Source: a virus. From it: a stretch of DNA of 31,620 nt. Position numbers and translations under genes: made by a program. The notes below the pieces were generated by a model. That model had not been told where the DNA came from, ran no database searches, and saw only the letters and a program-made list of their open reading frames with translations. This document shows, one piece after another, positions 14,147 to 24,400 of this stretch (position 1 is the first letter of the stretch; each line of letters begins with the position of its first letter). The stretch is from IMG/VR virus record IMGVR_UViG_3300034375_003162, positions 1 to 31,620 of that record; one strand, given 5' to 3'.

Positions 14147-16168
14147 TTATGTTGTTGTGTAAAATCCATGTATGCTCATCTCAAATGGTTGGGCGTCCAT
14201 ACTAGAGTAAGTCCAAAACGCTGTATTGCTACTTGCATTATAAGCTATTCCGTCCAGTTGAGAACCATTTGTTCTAAAGTGTGCTTTAGGAGTATTTGCA
14301 CCTGTATTTGAAGTATGTCCTCCTACAGCTATAATTGCGTATTGGTCACTTCCGGCAGCAGCAAAAGGTAAACCAGTTATAGTAACGGTTTGACCGGGTA
14401 ATGAAGATAAGGTCGCAGTTATGTTTGCGTGTATATGAACTATATTTCCAATTTTTGTATATGTAGCAAGTGTAATGGTTATTGATGATGTTGTTACCCC
14501 GCTATATGTATAAAAAGCTGGTGTCCAAGTACCTTCTTCGTAATCGTCAAGTGCATTGGCTGCTGCTGTGTCTCCATTAAAGGTTATACCACCACCTGAT
14601 AAAATACGTAGTTTTTCTGTGGGTGTAGCAGATCCATCTGGTGTTGTTAAAAATAAAAGGCGACCAGGCATATCTGCAGAACCTGGTGTACCATCTACTT
14701 GGGCTTGTATTTGTGCGGCTTGTTGAAAATTACTTCCGTCTGCACCTTGAAATGATATTGTTCCTAACTGTGCTCCGTCTGTAACTACTGTCTTATCGTT
14801 TGTATCTGATTGCGATTTAGCAAGAACAAAATAAGGACCAAGACCATTTCCCTTATGTCTATGTATAACTATTTGAGCTTCTTGAGCATTTACTCCACTA
14901 ATACCAAGTTTAGGTGTAGATGGAGCAACAGGTCCAGTAGGTCCGACTACGGGCATACCAATATTTTCTGAACTATCAATAGTTATAGCTGTCGCATCAG
15001 CACTTGAAGAAATGCCATCTACTCCGCCAGCTGCATCTGCAAAAGATAAATTACCAGACCCATCAGTTTTTATAACTTGTCCGTTAGAACCATCCGCTGC
15101 TGGAAGCACCCATATTTTATCTGCTGATAAGGCAGGAGCTTCAAAGCCTACATAGTTAGACCCCTCGTAGAACCTTAGTTCGTTGTTGCTACCACCAACA
15201 GATAAGTGACCGCCAGTAGTAACATCACTGGTAAAAGTAACTTTCTCATTAGAGTCAATAGTAATTGCTGTAGCGTCCGCACTTGTGCTAATTGACGTAG
15301 CTGATTCTAAAACATCTGACACCAAAGATTTCTTTAATGCACTATCGGTTGCATCAAAGATCATAAAGTGGTCCGCACCTACAGCTGTAACTTGTGTTAA
15401 GCCTGACACGAATGATGCTGGTAGAGTGTTTACATCAGTTTGGGTAAAGGTCATGACCTCTAAGATTGCACCGTTTGCTGGTGCGGTATCCATGGTTAAG
15501 GTTGTGCCACTTACTGCATAATCTGTCTTTTGTTGGTAAACACCATCTAAAAATACTTGTGTATTGTTTTCGTGTATTGGAGAAAGACCAAGCGTAAAAG
15601 CTGTAGTGCTTCCATTACAAGTAAATTGATCGTGATTAAGGTTATTACCTGAAACTGCTCCGCTTACATGGTAAGCAACTACTTTGCGTGTGTTAGGAGG
15701 TACAGCATCTAAGGTAAGCGTGGTTCCTGATAAAGTAAAATCTCCAGGATTTTGATAAACACCTTCTATAAATACGATTAAATTATCTTCGCTTGAGGGG
15801 GCTTGGCTTAGTGTAAATGCAGCACTGGTTCCATCACTTGTAAATGTATCAACGCTTAGTGTAGATGTAACTTCGGTCTTTACATCTTCTAATAAAGCCG
15901 CAACGACTCTTAGCTCTGCTTTATCTCCAGAACTAAATGCCCGTGCAGTTGTATTATCATGCCCCCGAACCACGGTCAGTGTGTTACCACTTCTTGCTGT
16001 TACCTTTACGATCTCCTTGTTGGTAGTATCGTCAAAAGTTACATAGAAGTGATCACTACCTGTTATGGTAGGAAAAACAGAACCATCGGTTACAGCGATA
16101 CTCGTGACGCTGCTATTGATTCCTGCGGCAAGAGTTGTCGCTGCGTTGTTGGTAAACTTAACAGCCAT
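14147..16168 (-). CDS. Tail fibre protein with duplicated 65-residue domain
   Basis: The 673-residue protein starts MAVKFTNNAATTLAAGINS, a virion-attachment type N-terminus of about 90 residues that includes VVRGHDNTTARAFSSGD. Two copies of a beta domain follow, near residues 98-165 and 175-245: TFTSDGTSAAFTL with FIEGVYQNPGDF, and QFTCNGSTTAFTL with FLDGVYQQKTDY. A Ser/Thr/Asp-rich shaft continues to about 510, containing three copies of SxSADATAITIDS. The C-terminal block LDDYEEGTWTPAFY with TYTKIGNIVHIHANI is a common marine-phage fibre tip. No catalytic motif is seen. It is the first of four large fibre genes, each separated by short ORFs. Receptor-binding is inferred from architecture. 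Confidence 0.8.
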   Translation of the reverse strand: MAVKFTNNAATTLAAGINSSVTSIAVTDGSVFPTITGSDHFYVTFDDTTNKEIVKVTARSGNTLTVVRGHDNTTARAFSSGDKAELRVVAALLEDVKTEVTSTLSVDTFTSDGTSAAFTLSQAPSSEDNLIVFIEGVYQNPGDFTLSGTTLTLDAVPPNTRKVVAYHVSGAVSGNNLNHDQFTCNGSTTAFTLGLSPIHENNTQVFLDGVYQQKTDYAVSGTTLTMDTAPANGAILEVMTFTQTDVNTLPASFVSGLTQVTAVGADHFMIFDATDSALKKSLVSDVLESATSISTSADATAITIDSNEKVTFTSDVTTGGHLSVGGSNNELRFYEGSNYVGFEAPALSADKIWVLPAADGSNGQVIKTDGSGNLSFADAAGGVDGISSSADATAITIDSSENIGMPVVGPTGPVAPSTPKLGISGVNAQEAQIVIHRHKGNGLGPYFVLAKSQSDTNDKTVVTDGAQLGTISFQGADGSNFQQAAQIQAQVDGTPGSADMPGRLLFLTTPDGSATPTEKLRILSGGGITFNGDTAAANALDDYEEGTWTPAFYTYSGVTTSSITITLATYTKIGNIVHIHANITATLSSLPGQTVTITGLPFAAAGSDQYAIIAVGGHTSNTGANTPKAHFRTNGSQLDGIAYNASSNTAFWTYSSMDAQPFEMSIHGFYTTT

Positions 16169-16186
16169 TAGCTAACTCCTTTAAAA

Positions 16187-16612
16187 TTAACTAACTGTTA
16201 CAGTCCAAGTAATTGTCATTGAGTCAGACGCACCCTTATTAACTACTGAAAAAACAGTTCTACAAAGTAAGTCACCGGAAGAAGAGGCATTTAAAATACC
16301 CGCTTCAGTTACGGCACCTGTACCAGTACCCGCAGCAAATGTAGCTACGTAAGTAACAACAGCACCCGATACAGTAGTACTTGTTAACGCAACACGGCCT
16401 AGTTCACTTCCTAAAGCGGAATTACCAGCTGCGGCTGCTGTAGAACCACTACCAATTGCCATGTGAGACATAGCAGTTGCAGTAGCATCTTTCATTCGAG
16501 AGGCAACATATTCCTTTCCATCAGTAACTACAAGGTTATTGACTTCTTGGACTGTTTCTCCGTTAAGGGCAATTTTTAACTTACCTGTAAGTTTTAAACC
16601 GTCGTTTAACAT
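16187..16612 (-). CDS. Conserved phage tail-fibre/structural protein (141 aa)
   Basis: Features are an N-terminal strand block LKLTGKLKIALNGETVQEV, a conserved NLVVTDGKEYVASRM, then MAIGSGSTAAAAGNSALG and a beta-rich C-terminus ending MTITWTVTVS. This layout, with the 'v.n.vvt.Gk..ias.m' turn and the 'ma.G.Gtt' motif, belongs to a family I have seen in tail regions of many Myo- and Podoviruses. Length is typical for it and nothing seems truncated. It lies between the copper-domain protein and the first large fibre, with short gaps on both sides. I infer that it is a tail component; exact role is unknown. Confidence 0.7.
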   Translation of the reverse strand: MLNDGLKLTGKLKIALNGETVQEVNNLVVTDGKEYVASRMKDATATAMSHMAIGSGSTAAAAGNSALGSELGRVALTSTTVSGAVVTYVATFAAGTGTGAVTEAGILNASSSGDLLCRTVFSVVNKGASDSMTITWTVTVS

Positions 16613-16625
16613 AATTTCTCCAAAT

Positions 16626-18086
16626 TTAATTTAATACACTAGTGTTAAATGCAGAGGTGTTAAGTACACTACTTGATCCGGAGACCAATACCACATTTAT
16701 CGATTCTGTTATTGTAGCACTATCTGATAAAGATTTACCAAAAGTATGTGCTAAACTTTCTGAGATAGAAGCACTCTCCGTAAAAATATTTCCAGCGCCA
16801 GAAGTAAAAACATCAGCTAAACTTATAGTCTCACTAAAAGATGTTGAGAATGAATGAGCAATACTCTCTGTAATTGTAGGGGTGTCTGCAAAACTAGTTG
16901 AAAAAGTAAGTACAGGAGCACTGTCACCCACACCCACAATATTTCCTTTGTTTATACCAAAGTCTGTTTGCAGATCATCAGAAGCACTAGCAGTATCGTC
17001 TAATGCATAACTGTCTGAAAAAGCCCGTGCAAACGTAGCTACACGACTAAATGATTCGGACATAACCACAGATTCAGCAACTTGTACGCTAACTGCACCG
17101 CCCATACCACTGTGGTTTGTACAATAATAATGTAAAGACGCTGGTGTAGATCCAGTTACTTGTATCTCTACGTAAGCACCAGAAGACCCAGGTGTGCCAC
17201 TTACAGTCACATTAGTTGTGTATGCAGAACCCCCACCGTGTGATCCATTTGCTGTTTCTGAAAATCTAAATGGGTGCCCGCTAACACTAGAGTCCGATAA
17301 ATCAAACTTATATGTTTTACCTACATCTAACGTTAGTGCTGGGCTATTAACGCCATCAATGTGGTATTTATTGCCTGATCCATATGAGTTTGTAGCAGAA
17401 GCAACGGTTACTGTATAAGTAACTGTACCGCTTTCTGGTATTGCTTTACCTACCCCCAACACATTGGACTCAGATATAGTAGCTGTTTCAGAGTGCGGTA
17501 AACTAATATCTAAAGCAGGCGTATCAGAGATTGACAAGGTATCGCTTTTAGCGGGGTCTATACTCAATACTTCTACATCGCTAAAAGATAAAGTATCACT
17601 TTTTGCTGGTTCTATACTTAATGCAGGAGCATCAGACAGTGTACTACTATCATCAAATGCTGTACTAAAAGCAATTGCAGGGGCATCTGCAAGTGTTGGA
17701 GTGTCACTAAATGCTCTAACAAAATCTACTACTCTACTAAGAGATTCAGTAATACCAACGGTTTCAGATTTACTGCTAGCAAATGCTGAAGCTAGTTCTT
17801 CTGCTATAGAAACAGTTTCTGTTTTTGTTGTACTAAATGTAAGTGCTGGTGCGTCGGTTAAACCAAAACTTTCAGCATTTGGATGCCCAGAAAGGAAGTA
17901 AAGGTTTTTACTATCGGCATCTAATAATACATTTACAGCTGATAAATCTACATACTGTAATGAGTTTTGTAGGTTTGTAAATGTAACAAGGGACTTAAGA
18001 TTTTGAAAAACGGAAATCGGTTCAACCGAATCCGTATCAATAATGACTCTTAAATTGGTGTAGTCAACTGTAAACTTGAAGGCCAT
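16626..18086 (-). CDS. Tail protein with embedded cupredoxin (blue copper) domain
   Basis: The 486-residue product has three parts. Residues 1-75 form a non-repetitive head. Residues about 75-215 and 345-470 are repeats of about 20 residues built on phrases such as SDTPTLADAPALSF, SKSETVGITES and AKSDTLSISDTPAL. Between them, about 218-340, is a cupredoxin-like beta-sandwich with VTYTVTVASATN at its start and LHYYCTNHSGMGG at its end. All four type-1 copper ligands are present: H271, C322, H325 and M328, with the C-x2-H-x2-M spacing seen in amicyanin. It is translationally coupled to the BppU-like gene and precedes fibre genes, so a tail or fibre position is likely. Copper binding is inferred from the ligands and its biological use is unknown. 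Confidence 0.75.
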   Translation of the reverse strand: MAFKFTVDYTNLRVIIDTDSVEPISVFQNLKSLVTFTNLQNSLQYVDLSAVNVLLDADSKNLYFLSGHPNAESFGLTDAPALTFSTTKTETVSIAEELASAFASSKSETVGITESLSRVVDFVRAFSDTPTLADAPAIAFSTAFDDSSTLSDAPALSIEPAKSDTLSFSDVEVLSIDPAKSDTLSISDTPALDISLPHSETATISESNVLGVGKAIPESGTVTYTVTVASATNSYGSGNKYHIDGVNSPALTLDVGKTYKFDLSDSSVSGHPFRFSETANGSHGGGSAYTTNVTVSGTPGSSGAYVEIQVTGSTPASLHYYCTNHSGMGGAVSVQVAESVVMSESFSRVATFARAFSDSYALDDTASASDDLQTDFGINKGNIVGVGDSAPVLTFSTSFADTPTITESIAHSFSTSFSETISLADVFTSGAGNIFTESASISESLAHTFGKSLSDSATITESINVVLVSGSSSVLNTSAFNTSVLN

Positions 18087-18460
18087 TAATCAAAGTCATC
18101 GCGTACTTTAAACTTAATGAAATCTTGTACTGTTTGAATACCAGACCCAGAAGTCGTGTGTTCAATCTCTCCTTCAAATGTACCCGCAGTCGTCCACGTT
18201 CCTGTAGGGAACGTTAATGCACAAATGCCATTTGTAGCATCAGTGATTGTAGCAGTGATGGTAGAAAGAACCGTTGTTTTTCCTACTTCACGAATACGTA
18301 GTTTTACAGTTGCACCAGTTAAATTAATTGGTGCCCATGTAGTATCATCTTCCGCATCAAGTGTTTTACCAGAAGCAGCTGTATTGCTATCTTTTAAGGT
18401 AAAAGTTAGTTCAGGGAGTGTGTCTCCTACTACTAATTTTATTGTGTCTGAATATGCCAT
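18086..18460 (-). CDS. BppU-N-like structural protein (124 aa)
   Basis: The sequence MAYSDTIKLVVGDTLPELTFTL, then NLTGATVKLRIREVGKTTVLS, DATNGICALTFPTGTW and TFEGEIEHTTSGSGIQTVQ, follows the beta-sandwich pattern of the BppU N-terminal family. Those domains occur in phage baseplate upper proteins and as free-standing small structural proteins. The order of motifs (a polynomial-type 'tdatnGi..l.f' strand followed by 'y.gEie') is the key feature. It is 124 residues, one domain only, so any distal domain would be supplied by another gene. Its stop overlaps the ATG of the 486-residue copper-domain protein (TAATG at 18086), which supports joint assembly. Exact location in the particle is unknown. 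Confidence 0.7.
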   Translation of the reverse strand: MAYSDTIKLVVGDTLPELTFTLKDSNTAASGKTLDAEDDTTWAPINLTGATVKLRIREVGKTTVLSTITATITDATNGICALTFPTGTWTTAGTFEGEIEHTTSGSGIQTVQDFIKFKVRDDFD

Positions 18461-18477
18461 ACTTACCTCATTATATA

Positions 18478-21400
18478 CTAAAACGGATAGATATCTCCAA
18501 ACCTAAATTCTCCGTCTATTAATAAATCTTCTAAACGTTCTGCTGTTGGACCAAATGCTGGTGTTAGCCATGCATCTCCATATTTTGCATTATCTCCCAT
18601 AGAAAAAGCTATTGTAGCTGGTCCAAAGATACCTGCTCTATCTAAAATTTCTAAAATGTATTCATTCCACGGCATACCATCAGTTCTAAAAGCGGTTGAA
18701 TAACTAAATGTATCTTGTACTTGAACCCCACGTAGTGGTTCTTCTATAAATCCAGGAGTAACTCCTCGACCTAAATATTTTATAAACTCACGTAATTCTA
18801 AACCTAATATAGAAAGCGGTAATAACGTACTTGCTGCTAACACTAACGGTACAGCAGCTCCTGGAATACCTTTTTCATTATAGCCGTTTTTACCTTCTCT
18901 AAATAATCCTCCCATGATATTAACACCAAACGCATAGAAAAATGATTTAAGTTGGAAAATTAAAGCTGTATATGGATTAGATGCCCAACCCGGTCTTTCT
19001 GCTGCGTTTGGCCTAAGAATAGACTCATCAACAAAAGCACCAAGGGCATTTTTAATTTCAAGACTGCTCGTATCTAAAGTACCAGAAGTTTTGTCATAAG
19101 CTTTTATAATTTGTTGGCGTGTAAGACCAAGTTCTTTTAAATCTGCATTACTTTTTTCTGTGTTTTCTTGGGCAAGTTTTATTAAAAATCTTTGTCCCAT
19201 ACCAGCAGCAAAAGTCCTAGAGAATTTTGTGTACCATTCTAATTGAATAACTTTAAAAAATTTATCCCCAACAGCTTTTGCAGTTTCATCCATAAACCCA
19301 AGTTCATATGCATTTACATACATAGTATGAATAGAATCATGAGTTACTAAACCTAGATCTCTTGCAAATGCTTCTGCTTCTTTTTGATTATTAAAAGCAT
19401 ATTTCATTTCGTTAAAATATTCTTTAAAACTAACCATACCTTTAGATCGCAACATAGGGCCAGCTAAGTCGGGTAATGAAGCAATAGTAGCAAAAGGTAA
19501 GAGAGTAAGCATATTAACCAACAGTCCATAACTATTTAACTTACGCATAAGAGGGCTCATGTCGTGCCCAGACTTACCTAGCATATTACGTAAAGTGTGT
19601 CGGGCCCCTTGTCTGTCAAGTGCATCCGGTATTCTACCTAACATAATCTCTGCTGCTACATCTGCATTTGCAACATCTCCAACTTTAATACTGTTAAGAG
19701 AAATGTAATTCATTCTGTTTTCATATGCAGCTTTAGACTCGCCCGGTTCTTGTGGGAACTTAGCGTGCGCCGACTCATGCCCAATAACAAAATCTCGCCA
19801 TTGATCTAAAGTAGTAAATCGATCTTCAGGTAAAGGAGTAACGCCCTCTACTTTAGGTTTAGTCCAAGCTTTTTCATCAAAGGTACGTTTTAATTCTGAC
19901 TCATCTAAATAAATAACATTTTTTTCTCTATTAAAAGCAGCCCATCCACCTTTAGTTTTGTCCCCTTTATTTTTAGAGTCTCTAGCTACTATTGGAATAT
20001 TAGGCAGAATAATTGTGCCTTGTATGTTTTTATTATTTAAATCTGCTTCTGTTACTGTTGTCTTTACTCTTTTATGATATTCAACACGTCGCACAGCATT
20101 ATTTATGTAAGAACGGAAAGCAGCTGCTGGTTCAATCAACAACCCAGCCTCTCGTGCTTCTTTATTAGTAATGTTTATAAAAAACTCAGCTCTATCAAAA
20201 TCTAGACCAACTGATACATCAGAAGTAACGCTTGCATCATCTGACATAACCCATTTTCTAACAAAGTCTGCAAAATCAACTGGCTCCCCATTTAATACTG
20301 CGTTGGGGTTTTTTTGTTCTAGCAAAGCAACTAAACGAGCTTGTGCATCAGCACTTTCCATCATTAAGGCTTTGTTCCACTCTCTTTCTGAAAAGTTTTG
20401 TCGTTTATTAATACCTATACCAGAAGGCTCAATGTATGTTGCAAAGAAGTCTTCCTTAAACTGTCTAATTGCTTTTGCAGCTGGATCAGTTAATTGTTCT
20501 AAAGATATAGTCTCATCTTCTTGTGCGATGTGTGCAGCATTAAATTTATCGAAGTCTATATTTCCATCTGCGTCTTTAAACAACGGTCTGCCTGACGCAT
20601 CAGTTAAATCAAACCCCATATTTAAATACTTTTGAAATACTCGTACTCTTACATTTAAATATCCTGGATCACCTTTAGTAACAGATCTTTTATATAGTGC
20701 TAACCCAAGTTCATCACTTTTTGAGCGCATATAACCATCTGCTGTTCTAAGAATGTACGCAACACTAAAATGTTTTTTATCTTCTGGTAAGAACGTAAAC
20801 TCTTGGTTAATACCTGACTTTAACATTTGAATTGCTTTGTTTTTAAAGTAGTTTAGGGTTTTGCTATCAACACCAAACTTCTCTGCTTGTTTTGCACTAT
20901 CTTCGACTGCTTTAGCAGCCTCAAATTTTTCTGCTGTAGTTAAAGCATCAAAACTTTTTCCTTCTTCAACGCTTCTACTAACGTCTGCCATAAACTCTTC
21001 AAATGTTTGGCTTAGTTGGTTTTGTGAGAATCTAGAGTTGTAAACTAATCCACTTACAAGTTCATAAAACTTTTTCAAGCTATTTGTTAGGGTTCTAAAA
21101 TAAGCATCGACTCTATTTTTAGCCCCTTCTCCTTGTGCTGCTTTTTGAGTCCAAATAGTAAATTGATCTGCAAACCACTCATCAAAACCGGTTTTAGGAT
21201 CACTATATTTACGTGAGCCTTGCTCTTCTAAACGTTTTCTGGCTTTGTCAAAATCTTTTAATAAAAGATTTCCAAGTGGTGTACCGATAATTGCATCTTT
21301 ATAAGTATATAAAAAAGCATGTCCTACTTCGTGAGATATATCAATAAGTTGTTTAGCTTGTTTACTTAAAGCACTACCTAACTTCCCGACGTCTTTATTA

Positions 21401-24400
21401 GGATCAATTAAGACAATGTTTTGATTACCAAATCTTATAAAACGTGCACTTGCTGGTGAGTTTCTTAAACTTTCTTTTTGTGTTTCAAATAAATCATTTG
21501 CATTAATAAACTCAATTGTCCCATCTTCTTTTTCAATAGCATATTCTTTTTGTAAATCTAAACCTTGTGCAACAGCAGTAAGTTTGCCTTCCTCTGCAAT
21601 TGTTGTATCTTCTGAAAATAACACATCATCTACAGACATAAACCTAAGGTTTTCTTTCATCCCTAGTTTAGTCAGAATGTTTTTGTATGAGTTAAACAAA
21701 CTTGCACCAAGTGTTTGTTGTACAGAATCACTAGCACTAAACTGATCTACTTTCTTTCTTTCACCTCTGGGTGCAACTTTCTTTGCTTCTGCTTTTTTCC
21801 CTGATAAGTAAGTTCTAGGCGCTTCGCCTTCTTCTGTGTTTAACCTAGAAACTGGAGAATCAGAAGCTTTTGCTCTAGCCTCATTGTATCTAGTTGGTTC
21901 AAATACCCCTATTTCATCTACAACTTCTGGGGCAAAAGATTCTGGGTCTAAATCAGTCCCAGTAACTTGTCCTACTTCTACATTATTATCTGCTGCAACT
22001 TGTACAAGACGGTCAATGTATGCTCGTTCTTCTGCAATTAAACTAGCATCAGCAGTTTGTTGTAATTCCGCAGGGCCCGCTGTAGTTTGTCTAGTCAACA
22101 ATGCTCGTTGAATAGGGCCAACGGTTCTCTCTGGAATATCTTCAACACCATTTCTTTCTAAAAGATCAATAATTCTATCTGAGGTTCTTTGTAAATCTTG
22201 AAGATTTGTTGGTGAGAACTCTCCTGCTCTAGGATTGAGTCTTCGGTTACGTACAGCTTGTCCTTCTTCAAATGTAGGTAGCTGTATTGAACCCAACATC
22301 TCTTCTGTAAAACTTAAAACCTTATTACCTTTATATAGTATTTCTTTATTAGCTAGTGCCAACTGCCCCACTAACAGTTCAAACTGTCGTCTTAATCTTT
22401 GCTGTCCTGTCAAGAAAGACCCACCACTATCAGTTAATTCTGAATCGGATATTAATTCTTTATTTTCTAATAGACTTTGAATTAGTACGGGGGTTAAATC
22501 AGCATTCCCTTCAATATCAGTAACAGTAAAATCTCTTCGTTGCGGAGCATTCTCACCAAACTGTTGTCCTAAAGCATCTCTTGCTTCTGTAATTGCTTCC
22601 TCAACTACAACTTTTATGTCAGCTTCTAAGGGCCCGTCTACTCGTATTTTAAATCCTTCTATTCTAGTACCAGGGTTTCTAGTAGATTCTTCTGTGGTTC
22701 TTTCTAAAACAAAATTTGTTGTGGGATATTTAGCTCGTAATTTATTTATTTGAGTGACTGCTTTTTTTGGTATCTCATTTAACCTAATGTTTCCTGAAAG
22801 ATCTAAGTCTTCTAAGTCAGAAGCTTTAACTTTTACTGAACGTTCTGTTCTTGTAGGGAAAAAGATTTCCTCTGTACGATTAGTTTTACCAACAGGTTTT
22901 TGTAGATACCCATCTTCAGATGCAGCAAAAGGAACTCGATCACTAACGGCTTCGCCTTCAATATTTGCTTCACCCTCAACAGTACCTGTTGTTGGATCAA
23001 CACCGCCTGTTTCTGATAGAGCTTGTTGAGTTTCAAAATCATTCTCATCTTCTACTTGTCTAACCACTGCCATTGATTCTTTAATAGCATCTTCTTTGGT
23101 TTGTACATCAACAGTGGCCCCTGGATTACGTCGACGTGCATTTGCTTTTGCTTGTTCAACAGCGTTTTTTGTATTACTAACTGTTTGTCTAAAAACAACA
23201 TCGCCATCAGCATCTCTAGCAAAAACAACTAACTCATGAGTTGGGTCTTGTACTTCAGTAAAACCTAAAACATCTCTTAATGTTTCTTCACTATCAAAAC
23301 CTTCTTTCTGAAGTCTTTCTGCATCTGCTTGGCTTAAAGGGTTTGATTTATCATATATAACTGTACCCCCTTCTGCCGAGAACCCACCGACTTTATCCCT
23401 ATCTGCATCATCAATTATGTCATTTAAAATAGAAGCAGTGTCTTGAGACTCAGGGATAAACACAACGGTTCTTGGGTTATTTGGATCAAACACAGCTTTG
23501 AGTTGTTTAGCCAACGCTTGTGGTGTTTCTGGTACAGGACCATCAACGACATTGCCGTCAGGGTCTTGTAGCATTTGAATTTGTTGCTTAATGTCTTCAG
23601 AAACTTCTTGTCCTGTTCCTAATAAATTAGCAGCTTTAGCAACTACATTTGTAGGTGCGGTTCTACCAGCACCAGCAAAGAAACCAAGAAAGGCAGCTTC
23701 TGCTCTTCGTAAGTTAGCTTGTTGGTTGCTGTACTCAGGATCAATTGCTTGTCGTTGTGAAATAAGAATTTGTTCTTGACCAAGTTCAACTAGCCCTTCT
23801 TGTGTACCACCGAGTAAGAATCCACTTGCTGCGGCTTTACCTAAATCTTTTAAAAAAACACCTGCAGGAACATTTCCAACTGCTTTTTGTAAGAGCTGTT
23901 GATCAGCTTTGGAAAGTGTTCCACCTGCTGCTTGCTTTTTTAAAATATTTTTGACAACGGGTTCCGATACAAGATCCCCGGTTAGTTTTTTTGTAAGTGC
24001 CCCAAAGAAAACTCTTTCGCCTAAAGTATCAAGAGCTGCTTGAGGTATACCTAAAAGAAGCGCCATCTGTGCTTCATCTTTACTTAATTCATAGCCTGCA
24101 TCTTCATATTCTTGGAATGATTGTGATGCGCCAACTATTTCACCTTGTGCAAAAGCACCAGACCAAAAACCAAGTTTTGCAAAAGGAATATTTGAAGCTC
24201 TGGATGCTTGTAAAGCTGCGGCTGCTTCTGCTTGACCAGCGGCAGTATATTTTGCAGCGCGTAAACCCTGATACACACTTTCTAATATTTCATCTTCTTC
24301 GGGTGTTAATACAGGGCCAATACCTTTTTTACTATTTAATTTCTTTTTTTGTAGATCATTAAGAAGTTTTTTTGCTGCAGATTTACTACCAACACTTACT

